Shown here: positions 1 to 6,880 of the stretch, one piece after another | How positions within the stretch are numbered: position 1 is the first letter of the stretch | Layout: each line of letters begins with the position of its first letter | NCBI GenBank assembly: GCA_013044085.1 | Contig: JABEVI010000005.1 | Coordinates: 1-9,351 of the forward strand | DNA length: 9,351 nt | Source of the DNA: Steroidobacteraceae bacterium | GTDB lineage: Bacteria > Pseudomonadota > Gammaproteobacteria > Steroidobacterales > Steroidobacteraceae | Direction: 5' to 3' | Notes under the pieces: generated by a model | What the model was told of the DNA's origin: nothing | Seen by the model: the letters and a program-made list of their open reading frames with translations, nothing else | Databases searched by the model: none | Translations under genes and position numbers: made by a program

Positions 1-87
1 CTCGGCCTGGGTCTCGCCGGCCGCGAGTAACCTTGCGCCACGGCGACGACGCCGTTCCAGTTCCTTCAATTTCTCTGAGTGCCTCAT
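1..87 (-). CDS. Helix-turn-helix transposase-like protein, N-terminal fragment
   Basis: Only the first 29 codons are inside the window; the frame is open to base 1 and the gene continues to the left. It starts at an ATG (complement of 85-87), with a purine-rich GAGGTAAGG directly upstream as ribosome binding site. The peptide begins MRHSEKLKELERRRRRGARL and goes on to a GETQAE stretch. This Lys/Arg-rich first helix followed by a 'G-x-x-Q-A-E' turn resembles, from memory, the N-terminus of winged helix-turn-helix proteins of IS630-type transposases. The DNA-recognition helix and the DDE catalytic domain lie outside the window, so membership of a complete insertion sequence cannot be shown. It is divergent from the carbohydrate cluster. 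Alternatives are another HTH regulator or an orphan HTH fragment. Confidence 0.55.
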   Translation of the reverse strand, partial: MRHSEKLKELERRRRRGARLLAAGETQAE

Positions 88-462
88 CCTTACCTCGAAC
101 GTAACCATCCGAAGTACTTGGACCGCAAGAGGAGGGAAAAATGTCACTCCTTTACGCATTTCTCAGTAGTTCCAAAAGACGTCGAATCTACTTTGGTCCC
201 TCGGAATGTCGCCGTCGTGCTGCGCGTTGCGGATCGAGGACGTCAGGTTGATCGGTGTATCACCGTAAATATCCGATCTGTTGGAAATGCACCAAGACCC
301 TGCCGTGCGGGGTTCGCATGCGAACGAGTGCGGCTGACCCGTGCGCAGCGATTCGTCATTGATCGGCGTGCGGCGAAATTCTTTTGCGTTGTGTGTAACC
401 GATCGCTTTACCGGCCAGTACTATGCAGTGAGTCGATCATTTTTATAACCAAGGTGGCGGGC
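88..462. other. Intergenic edge region, less GC-rich
   Basis: About 375 bases separate the left-edge transposase-like gene from the DUF2934 gene. By eye the first half is clearly less GC-rich than the genes to the right. It holds one weak small-ORF candidate (141-251). Just after that ORF is a short hairpin CGGTG-TAT-CACCG (253-265), nested between GATCGG (250-255) and CCGATC (273-278). The hairpin has no T-run, so it is not a convincing terminator. A TATAAC at 444-449 looks like a -10 box but has no good -35 partner and lies very close to the next start codon. Any insertion-sequence end would be expected in this stretch, but its partner repeat is outside the window. Confidence 0.4.
141..251 (+). 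CDS. Possible 36-residue small protein or leader peptide
   Basis: A short ORF starts at ATG 141 behind a perfect AGGAGG (130-135) with 5-base spacing and ends at TGA 249-251. The peptide begins MSLLYAFLSSSKRRR and then turns Arg/Cys-rich; I recognise no family. The main support is the strong ribosome binding site; composition and length give none. A small hairpin follows the stop codon at once. It could be a leader peptide, a small unknown protein, the truncated start of a gene disrupted here, or chance. The ORF does not overlap its neighbours and lies between two divergently oriented genes. Confidence 0.22.
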   Translation: MSLLYAFLSSSKRRRIYFGPSECRRRAARCGSRTSG

Positions 463-678
463 ATGAACAAATCCAATGCCGATTGGCCGGACGATCGGAA
501 TGCCCAAGCCGATGCACCGGTGACTCCCGAAGAACGTTACAACTTGATTGCAAAAGCCGCGTATCTGCGCGCTGCCACGCGCGGCTTCGAAGGAGGCGAT
601 CCGATGCAAGACTGGCTTGATGCAGAGACCGACCTCATGAAGTCCGTCGATCGCGATCCGTCGGACCCGACTCTGTGA
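463..678 (+). CDS. DUF2934 family small protein
   Basis: The protein has 71 residues. Residues 23-60 carry the DUF2934 pattern: EERYNLIAKAAYLRAATRGF, then DWLDAE near 50-55, matching the family's usual 'R-x-x-I-A-x-x-A-Y ... RGF ... DWL-x-AE'. The first 20 residues are polar, Asp- and Pro-rich and probably flexible. The biochemical role of the family is unknown; from memory, members often sit beside glycogen and trehalose enzyme genes, which fits this context. I chose ATG 463 because it follows AAGGTGG (451-457) at 5 bases and because the frame upstream (open back to about 79) has no protein-like composition. No signal peptide or membrane segment is visible. It lies 45 bases upstream of the nucleotidyltransferase ORF on the same strand and may be cotranscribed with it. 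Confidence 0.82.
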   Translation: MNKSNADWPDDRNAQADAPVTPEERYNLIAKAAYLRAATRGFEGGDPMQDWLDAETDLMKSVDRDPSDPTL

Positions 679-723
679 GGGCTTTCAATGTTGTAATTAC
701 TTTGATGATGACCCGTGTGCCCC

Positions 724-2619
724 ATGAGCGTCGGCAAGGTCTGGTCGTTGATTCCGGCGGCCGGCGATGGGACCCGCCTCGGCAGCCTGACGACGACCGG
801 GGGGCTGAGAGTCCCCAAGCAATTCTGTTCCCTGCGTGGCGGCGCGTCGCTGCTCGTGGAGGCTATCGAGACGGGCGAAGCGGTGACGCCGCGGCAGCGC
901 GTGCTGACGGTGGTCGCGGAGCAGCATCCACGCTGGTGGCAGGCGCCGTTGGAGTCGTTACCACCCCAGAACGTAATCGTGCAACCAAGCAACAAGGGCA
1001 CCGCCGCGGGCCTGCTGTTGCCGTGGCTGCACATCGCCGGCGAGGACCGTCGGCACGCATATTTGCTCGGATGCGCTCCGCGCGATGCGGACCCGGAACT
1101 TGGATGTATCGTTCCGGCGATGCAGAAAGGGCTTTCCGTGGCGCCGGTACGGCGATTCGTCGAAAAGCCGACATTCGACGCGGCTCGCCTGCTGATCTCT
1201 GCAGGAGCGGTGCACAATATGTTCATCATCGCCGCGTCTGCGCGCGCGTTGTTACGATTGTACGCGGAACGACATCCGGGACTCGTCGAGGGGGTCGCAG
1301 CGATCGTGGAGCGGGACCGGGACAACACCCAGGAAACGACCGCCGCGCGGCGGCTCTATCCGCAACTGCCGACCTTGGACTTTTCACGTGATATCCTCGA
1401 AGGGCAGGAGCCTTGGTTGCGAGTACTGGCCGTGCCGGACTGTGGGTGGAGTGATCTGGGCACGCCGGGGCGGGTCGCTGAGACGCTCGCGTCGATCGGC
1501 GCACGTCCGGCAGGCGCCGCGGAAGGTGCCGCCTGCATGAACCCTGGTAGAGCAGCACGCACGGCTCGGAACGGATTGCCGTGCGGTGAACGAACGGTGA
1601 TCGGTCACGGACTCGCAGGTGACCCGGGACGTCTTCCCGCCGCCATCGAATTAGACCGTGACGCGCTGGGCGGTTTCTATGTGACCCGGTGCCGCGAGTG
1701 GCTGTTCACCAATGGCATCGGTGGTTTCGCGGCCGGTACAGTGAGCTTCGTCAACACGCGGCGCTATCACGGGCTGCTGTTCGCCGCGCTGCGCCCGCCG
1801 GTCGAGCGCGTGGCCTTGGTTGCGAAACTTGAGGTCACGGTCCGGTACGGGGACTCGCGACTGCAGCTCGCCACCAACGAATTCCTTGACGGAACGATCG
1901 CCCCGCTCGGCTATTGCCACCTCGAGTCCTTCCGCCTCGAGGGGCTCGTGCCGGTTTGGACGTGGCTCATCGCCGAGGCCCGCCTGGAACAGAGGTTGTG
2001 GATGCACCATGGCGAAAACACGACCTACGTGCAGTTCACGCGCACGCCGGTGCGGATCAATCCGGTCACCTACTGGAATTTCAAGCATCGGGAAGAAAGT
2101 GCACGGGGGCTCGACGAGGCGGAGGATCTGCTGCGCCCCTCGAGTTTCGAGATCGATCTTAAGCCCGGCGACTCCCGGTCCATGATCTTGAGCGCCGAGA
2201 CGCACGAATTGATGCCGGCCGCCGACGCGCTCGTCGTGGAATGCCGGCGCCAAGCAGACCTCGCCGATCGATTCAACCGGGTTCGCGCCGGCGCATCGCC
2301 CGTCGAATTCGCGCATATCGACCGGTTTGCGCTCGCGGCCGAACAGTTCATCGTGGAACGCCGCGATCCGTCGGGAGAGCGGCTCGGCAAGACCGTCATC
2401 GCCGGCTACCCTTGGTTCAGCGACTGGGGTCGTGACACCATGATTGCACCGCCTGGACTTACCCTCGCGACGGGCCGTCCGGAGATCGCAGCTTCTCGGC
2501 GGAGATCTATCCGACCCTCAAAGACATGGTGGATTGGCACGTCCGCGGCACGCGCTTCGGGATCGGCATGGATCCGGCGGATGCGCTGCTGCAGGCCGGC
2601 GAGGCGGGCGTGCAGTTGA
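724..2619 (+). CDS. Nucleotidyltransferase fused in frame to the front of a debranching enzyme; ends by frameshift
   Basis: A single open frame joins two protein types. Residues 1 to about 265 resemble mannose-1-phosphate guanylyltransferase-type sugar nucleotidyltransferases: AAGDGTRL at 12-19, PKQF at 31-34, QPSNKGTAAG at 87-96, FVEKP at 145-149 and a late CGWSDLGTP. The stretch expected between residues 108 and 109, about 30 residues including the PSDH motif, is missing, so nucleotidyl transfer is doubtful. From about 1690 the frame carries the glycogen-debranching N-terminal domain (REWLFTNGIGGFAAGT, NTRRYHGLL) and, at 2407-2445, YPWFSDWGRDTMI, the beginning of the (alpha/alpha)6 catalytic domain. 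After about 2493 the remaining 40-odd codons are out of frame and unrelated to the family. The start is uncertain: ATG 724 fits the family N-terminus, GTG 715 is possible, and neither has a clear ribosome binding site. Confidence 0.72.
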   Translation: MSVGKVWSLIPAAGDGTRLGSLTTTGGLRVPKQFCSLRGGASLLVEAIETGEAVTPRQRVLTVVAEQHPRWWQAPLESLPPQNVIVQPSNKGTAAGLLLPWLHIAGEDRRHAYLLGCAPRDADPELGCIVPAMQKGLSVAPVRRFVEKPTFDAARLLISAGAVHNMFIIAASARALLRLYAERHPGLVEGVAAIVERDRDNTQETTAARRLYPQLPTLDFSRDILEGQEPWLRVLAVPDCGWSDLGTPGRVAETLASIGARPAGAAEGAACMNPGRAARTARNGLPCGERTVIGHGLAGDPGRLPAAIELDRDALGGFYVTRCREWLFTNGIGGFAAGTVSFVNTRRYHGLLFAALRPPVERVALVAKLEVTVRYGDSRLQLATNEFLDGTIAPLGYCHLESFRLEGLVPVWTWLIAEARLEQRLWMHHGENTTYVQFTRTPVRINPVTYWNFKHREESARGLDEAEDLLRPSSFEIDLKPGDSRSMILSAETHELMPAADALVVECRRQADLADRFNRVRAGASPVEFAHIDRFALAAEQFIVERRDPSGERLGKTVIAGYPWFSDWGRDTMIAPPGLTLATGRPEIAASRRRSIRPSKTWWIGTSAARASGSAWIRRMRCCRPARRACS

Positions 2620-3347
2620 CCTGGATGGATGCCAAGGTCGGCGATTGGGTGGTCACGCCGCGCATCGGCAAGCCGGTGGAAATCAACGCCTTGTGGTTCA
2701 ACGCCGTGTCCATACTGCGCGATTTGGCGGCGGACTTGGATCATACCCAGGACCGGGTCGACTGTGGTGCGCTCGCGAGTCGCATACACGCGAGCTTTGA
2801 ACCGTCCTTCTGGTTCGGTGCCGGCGGGTACCTGTACGACGTCATCGACGGCCCCGAGGGTGATGCCGACTTGTCCGGGCGACGACGGGACGCGAGCCTG
2901 CGGTCCAATCAGATTTTCGCGCTGTCCCTGCCGCATGCACTCCTGACCGGCGAGAAGGCGCGGCGCGTGCTCGACGTGTGTCTTTCGGAGCTGTGGACTC
3001 CGGTCGGCCTGAGCTCGCTCGCAACCGGCAACCGCCGCTACGTTGGCCGCTACGGCGGCGGTCCAGTGGAGCGTGATGCCGCCTACCACCAGGGCACCGT
3101 GTGGACCTGGTTGATGGGACCGCTTGCGACCGCGCACTTTCGCGCGCACCAGGATGCTGTCGCGGCACTCGATCTGCTGCGGTCCATGCCGGCGCACCTC
3201 GCCGAGCCCTGCGTGGGTCAAGTTAGCGAAATCATGGATGCGGATCCGCCATTTGCACCTCGCGGCTGCTTCGCACGAGCCTGGGGGGTCGCCGAAGTGC
3301 TGCGAGCTTGGTACGAGATTTCGCGCGGCGGCGCCGCGAAAGGATGA
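1537..3347 (+). pseudogene. Amylo-alpha-1,6-glucosidase (glycogen debranching enzyme), broken by internal deletions
   Basis: Intact relatives remove alpha-1,6-linked glucose at branch stubs of glycogen-like glucans in the cytoplasm. The gene can be followed in two frames. The N-terminal domain and the WFSDWGRDTMI motif are in the frame that ends at 2619; the rest of the catalytic domain is in the frame ending at 3347. Near 2488-2495 the text passes directly from GRPEIAA to FSAEIYPTLKD. Family members carry about 50 residues between these, including an NRFPD...NTVDATLWY-type segment, so roughly 150 bases (not a multiple of three) appear lost. A second, in-frame loss of about 60 residues is suspected near 2056-2073. 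The combined length, about 605 residues, is short of the roughly 700 I expect, by about the sum of the gaps. A possible original start is ATG 1537, with GGAAGG 10 bases upstream; no stop now separates it from the nucleotidyltransferase. Confidence 0.7.
2526..3347 (+). CDS. Debranching enzyme, C-terminal catalytic fragment (separate frame)
   Basis: A 273-codon open frame holds the C-terminal part of the amylo-alpha-1,6-glucosidase (alpha/alpha)6 barrel. Conserved blocks in order are TWMDAKVGDWVVTPR (substrate-cleft region), GKPVEINALWFNA, YVGRYGGGP, ERDAAYHQGTVWTWL and, near the end, a QVSEIMDADPP...PRGCFARAWGVAE stretch. All are well preserved. The real family sequence begins upstream of ATG 2526, at about 2493 (FSAEIYPTLKD), so ATG 2526 is only the first available ATG. 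It has no ribosome binding site, and the fragment is probably not made as an independent enzyme. The stop (3345-3347) lies 4 bases before the glucosidase start, and the glucosidase ribosome binding site overlaps the end of this gene, which suggests the original operon order. Confidence 0.72.
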   Translation: MVDWHVRGTRFGIGMDPADALLQAGEAGVQLTWMDAKVGDWVVTPRIGKPVEINALWFNAVSILRDLAADLDHTQDRVDCGALASRIHASFEPSFWFGAGGYLYDVIDGPEGDADLSGRRRDASLRSNQIFALSLPHALLTGEKARRVLDVCLSELWTPVGLSSLATGNRRYVGRYGGGPVERDAAYHQGTVWTWLMGPLATAHFRAHQDAVAALDLLRSMPAHLAEPCVGQVSEIMDADPPFAPRGCFARAWGVAEVLRAWYEISRGGAAKG

Positions 3348-3351
3348 ACTG

Positions 3352-5994
3352 ATGACCATGGAACAGAAACGTCTCGCCGAGTGCGCTTCGGCCGCGCCCG
3401 GCTGGAAGAAGTGGGGACCCTACTTGAGCGAACGCCAATGGGGCACGGTGCGCGAGGATTACAGCCCGCATGGCAACGCCTGGGAATATTTCCCGCACGA
3501 CCACGCCCGCAGCCGCGCTTATCGCTGGGGCGAAGACGGCATTGCGGGGTTCTCGGACGACAAGCAGACGCTCTGCCTGTCGCTCGCGCTGTGGAATGAG
3601 CGCGACCCGATCCTGAAGGAGCGACTTTTCGGGCTGACCAATGGTGAAGGCAATCACGGCGAGGACGTCAAGGAGCTTTACTACTATCTGGATGCCACGC
3701 CGACGCATTCCTATCTGAAGATGCTCTACAAGTATCCGCAGGAAGCGTTTCCCTATGCCGACCTCGTCGCCGAGAACCGGCGCCGCGGCGGCGGGGCTGC
3801 GGAGTACGAACTGCTCGACACCGGTGTCTTCGACGACGACCGCTATTTCGATGTCGTCGTCGAGTACGCTCAAGCCCAGATCGACGATGTGTTGATGCTC
3901 ATCACCGTCCATAACCGCGGCGGCGCGGCCGCACCGCTGCACATCCTTCCCCAGTTCGTGTTCCGCAACACTTGGAGTTGGAAACAACAAAGTCCAAAAC
4001 CCGGTCTGCGTGCACAGAACGGTGCGCTCATCGCCACGCACGAGCAATTGGGCGTCTACCATGGCTACGCGGGCAGCACTGGTGATGCGACGGGACGTTG
4101 GCTCTTCACCGAGAATGAGACCAACGTGAGCAAGCTCTATACCGCGCCGGGGGCGGGCCCGTTCAAGGACGCGTTTCATGAGTACCTGATCGACGGCCGG
4201 GCCGAGGCGCTCGCGGTCGAGGCGGCGGGAACGAAGGCGGCGGCGCATTTTCGCTTCGACGTGCCGGCGCACGGTACGGTCAGCGTCCAGGTGCGGCTGT
4301 CGCGGACAGCGCTGCGCGAGCCCCTCGCGGACTTCGATCGCATCATAGACCAGCGTGCCGCCGATGCCGACGAGTTCTACGCTGGGCTGCAGCGGGATAT
4401 CAGCGACGCGGACGCACGGCTTGTCCAGCGTCAGGCGCTTGCCGGCATGATCTGGAGCAAGCAGTACTTCTACTTCGACATACCCGAGTGGATCAACGGC
4501 GACCCAGCCCAGATCCCGCCGCCGGGTGAACGGCGATATGGCCGAAATCGGGAGTGGATGCACCTGAACAACGCCGACATCATCTCGATGCCGGACAAAT
4601 GGGAGTATCCCTGGTATGCCGCCTGGGATCTCGCCTTTCACACTGTGTCGCTCGCGCTCATCGACCCGGAATTCGCGAAGGAACAGCTGTTATTGCTGAC
4701 GCGTGAGTGGTACATGCACCCGAACGGTCAGATTCCCGCCTACGAATGGGCCTTTGGTGACGTCAATCCGCCTGTGCATGCCTGGGCGACCTGGCGCGTG
4801 TATCAGATGGACCGAAATCACCGCGGAGGTAAGGGCGATCTCGCCTTCCTCGAGCGGGTCTTTCACAAGCTGATGCTGAACTTCACTTGGTGGGTCAACC
4901 GCAAAGATGCGGAAGGACGCAACGTCTTTCAGGGCGGTTTTCTGGGTCTCGACAACATCGGTGTGTTCGACCGCAGCGCGCAGCTGCCCACGGGCGGCCA
5001 CATTGATCAGGCCGACGGCACCAGCTGGATGGCGATGTATTCCCTCAATCTGATGCGCATCAGCCTCGAGCTCGCACAGCACAACGAGGTCTACGAGGAC
5101 GTTGCGACGAAATTCTTCGAGCACTTTTTACACATCGCCGCGGCGATGAGCAATGTCGGCGAATCCGGAATCGGCTTGTGGGACGAGGAGGATAAGTTCT
5201 TCTACGACGTGCTGCACCTGCCCGACGGCACCAAGGTGCCGCTCAAGGTGCGCTCCATGGTCGGTTTGATCCCTCTCTTTGCGGTTGAGACCCTGGAGCC
5301 TGAACTGCTCGACAAGGTGCCTCAGTTCAAGCGCCGGCTGGAGTGGTTCTTGAAATACCGTCCCGAACTCGCGTCCTTGGTGTCGCATTGGACCGAAGAG
5401 GGTCGCGGCCATCGCCGCCTTTTGTCGCTGCTGCGCGGTCATCGCATGAAGCGGCTGCTCACGCGCATGCTCGACGAAACCGAATTCCTGTCCGACTACG
5501 GCATCCGGGCGATTTCCAAGCATCATGCGGCGCACCCCTATGTCTTTAGCATCGATGGCATGGATTTGAGCGTGAAGTATCTGCCCGGCGAATCTAATTC
5601 AGGCCTGTTCGGTGGAAACTCGAACTGGCGCGGCCCAATCTGGTTCCCGGTCAATTATCTGCTCATCGAATCGTTGCAGAAGTTCCATCATTACTACGGT
5701 GACGATTTCAAGATTGAATGTCCGACGGGATCGGGAAATTTTGTGTCGATCGATGACGCGGCGCGAGAAATCGCGGCGCGCTTGACCAGGATCTTCCTGA
5801 AGGATGCGCACGGCAGGCGGCCGGTCTTCTCGCAGTACCCCCGCCAGCGGGACGACGTGCATTTTCGCGACCACGTGTTGTTCTACGAGTACTTTCACGG
5901 CGATACCGGCCGCGGCGTCGGCGCATCCCACCAGACCGGGTGGACGGGACTGGTTGCAAAGCTCCTGCAGCCTCGGCAACGCACGAAGAATTGA
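3352..5994 (+). CDS. MGH1-like glycoside hydrolase (GH63-type glucosidase)
   Basis: This 880-residue protein matches the bacterial 'glucosidase' family with an MGH1-like (alpha/alpha)6 barrel related to GH63. The N-terminal region has the typical signature WEYFPHDHARSRAYRWGEDG. The catalytic barrel includes WEYPWYAAWDLAFH (417-430), where D426 is a candidate general acid by analogy with GH63; NGQIPAYEW (458-466); HIDQADGTSWMAMY; and GNSNWRGPIWFPVNY (755-769), the conserved late barrel motif. The general base is not assigned; E747 in LPGESNSG is one candidate. Length is what I expect for the family, with no gaps seen. There is no signal peptide, so it is probably cytoplasmic. The likely substrate is an alpha-glucoside or glucosylglycerate/oligoglucan type compound, but specificity cannot be read from sequence. 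Start ATG 3352 follows AAAGGA with 7-base spacing; ATG 3358 is an alternative. Linkage to the upstream debranching gene suggests one transcript. Confidence 0.88.
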   Translation: MTMEQKRLAECASAAPGWKKWGPYLSERQWGTVREDYSPHGNAWEYFPHDHARSRAYRWGEDGIAGFSDDKQTLCLSLALWNERDPILKERLFGLTNGEGNHGEDVKELYYYLDATPTHSYLKMLYKYPQEAFPYADLVAENRRRGGGAAEYELLDTGVFDDDRYFDVVVEYAQAQIDDVLMLITVHNRGGAAAPLHILPQFVFRNTWSWKQQSPKPGLRAQNGALIATHEQLGVYHGYAGSTGDATGRWLFTENETNVSKLYTAPGAGPFKDAFHEYLIDGRAEALAVEAAGTKAAAHFRFDVPAHGTVSVQVRLSRTALREPLADFDRIIDQRAADADEFYAGLQRDISDADARLVQRQALAGMIWSKQYFYFDIPEWINGDPAQIPPPGERRYGRNREWMHLNNADIISMPDKWEYPWYAAWDLAFHTVSLALIDPEFAKEQLLLLTREWYMHPNGQIPAYEWAFGDVNPPVHAWATWRVYQMDRNHRGGKGDLAFLERVFHKLMLNFTWWVNRKDAEGRNVFQGGFLGLDNIGVFDRSAQLPTGGHIDQADGTSWMAMYSLNLMRISLELAQHNEVYEDVATKFFEHFLHIAAAMSNVGESGIGLWDEEDKFFYDVLHLPDGTKVPLKVRSMVGLIPLFAVETLEPELLDKVPQFKRRLEWFLKYRPELASLVSHWTEEGRGHRRLLSLLRGHRMKRLLTRMLDETEFLSDYGIRAISKHHAAHPYVFSIDGMDLSVKYLPGESNSGLFGGNSNWRGPIWFPVNYLLIESLQKFHHYYGDDFKIECPTGSGNFVSIDDAAREIAARLTRIFLKDAHGRRPVFSQYPRQRDDVHFRDHVLFYEYFHGDTGRGVGASHQTGWTGLVAKLLQPRQRTKN

Positions 5995-6019
5995 AAGACC
6001 GTCGAGAGGAGTCTTACGA

Positions 6020-6880
6020 ATGGAAATCCCGAACCACCCCGCCCATCTGCCGACGCCCGTCATGCCGCAGTGCCCACCGCAGCACATGCTGCAGGGACAG
6101 AAGGCCCTCGTCACGGGCGCCGGATCAGGCATTGGACGGGCGATCGCGCTTGCGCTCGGGCAGGCTGGGGCGGACGTTATCGTCAATTTCGTATCGGGCG
6201 AGGAGACCGCGGAGCAGGTCGCGACGGAGATACGTGCGCATGGCGTACGCGCGCTCGCGCTGCGCGCGGACGTCTCGGACGAGGCTCAGGTGCAGGCCAT
6301 GTTCAATAAGGCCATCGAAGCCTTCGGGACGATCGATCTACTGGCCAACAACGCCGGTCTTCAAGCGGACGCGGCCTTCGAGAATCTGACGCTCGCCCAA
6401 TGGAACAAAGTCATCGGCGTGAACTTGACGGGGCAATTCCTCTGTGCGCGCGAAGCGGTGCGCGAGTTCAAGCGGCGCGGCGTCGTGCCGCAAGTCTCGT
6501 GTTCCGCCGGCAAGATCCTGTGCATCAGTTCCGTGCATGAGGTGATTCCCTGGGCTGGGCACGTCAACTATGCCGCGTCCAAGGGCGGCGTCATGCTGAT
6601 GATGAAGAGTCTGGCCCAGGAGGTCGCGCCGTATCGTATTCGCGTCAACAGCATCTGTCCCGGAGCGATCCGTACGCCCATCAATATGGAGGCCTGGGGC
6701 ACCGCGGACGCGTATCACGACCTCCTGCGGCTGATTCCCTACAAGCGCATCGGCGAGGCGGAGGAAATCGGCCGTGCCGCGGTGTGGCTGGCGTCCGACT
6801 ACGCCGATTATGTGCACGGCATCAGTCTGTTCGTCGATGGCGGTATGACCTTGTATCCAGGATTCGAGACGGGGGGTTGA
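6020..6880 (+). CDS. Short-chain dehydrogenase, glucose 1-dehydrogenase-like
   Basis: This 286-residue classical SDR likely oxidises beta-D-glucose to gluconolactone with NAD(P)+. The cofactor motif TGAGSGIG is at 32-39, NNAG at 110-113, structural N135, and the catalytic triad is S171, Y184 and K188 (S-x12-Y-x3-K). The second half (ISSVHEVIPWAGHVNYAASKGG, PGAIRTPIN, SLFVDGGMTLYPGF) closely follows the Bacillus glucose 1-dehydrogenase as I remember it, including the VHE-IPW region and the GGMT-YP-F tail. A Pro-rich N-terminal extension of about 22 residues precedes the fold; M15 or M23 could be alternative starts. ATG 6020 is preferred because GAGAGGAG (6004-6011) lies 8 bases upstream. It begins 25 bases after the glucosidase stop, within one operon. 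A weak AAGAC/GTCTT stem (5995-5999/6011-6015) places the ribosome binding site in its loop. Substrate could be another sugar. Confidence 0.88.
   Translation: MEIPNHPAHLPTPVMPQCPPQHMLQGQKALVTGAGSGIGRAIALALGQAGADVIVNFVSGEETAEQVATEIRAHGVRALALRADVSDEAQVQAMFNKAIEAFGTIDLLANNAGLQADAAFENLTLAQWNKVIGVNLTGQFLCAREAVREFKRRGVVPQVSCSAGKILCISSVHEVIPWAGHVNYAASKGGVMLMMKSLAQEVAPYRIRVNSICPGAIRTPINMEAWGTADAYHDLLRLIPYKRIGEAEEIGRAAVWLASDYADYVHGISLFVDGGMTLYPGFETGG

Noticed and set aside
421..456. Promoter with a TATAAC -10 box at 444-449
   Set aside because: No acceptable -35 hexamer at 15-19 bases, and a transcript start there would leave almost no leader before the DUF2934 start.
79..462. Upstream extension of the DUF2934 frame (open back to a GTG at 79)
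   Set aside because: The translation is Arg/Val/Cys-rich with no family resemblance, and a good ribosome binding site sits at the internal ATG 463.
537..1328. Minus-strand open frame opposite DUF2934 and the nucleotidyltransferase
   Set aside because: It spans two unrelated plus-strand genes, is Ser/Arg/Pro-rich and has no recognisable domain.
675..1391. Plus-strand alternative frame over the nucleotidyltransferase
   Set aside because: Arg/Gly-rich out-of-frame translation; the frame with AAGDGTRL, PKQF and FVEKP is the real one.
3232..4641. Long minus-strand open frame (469 codons) opposite the glucosidase
   Set aside because: It is the antisense shadow of a well-conserved high-GC gene; its translation is Arg-rich without motifs and the plus strand carries clear family signatures.
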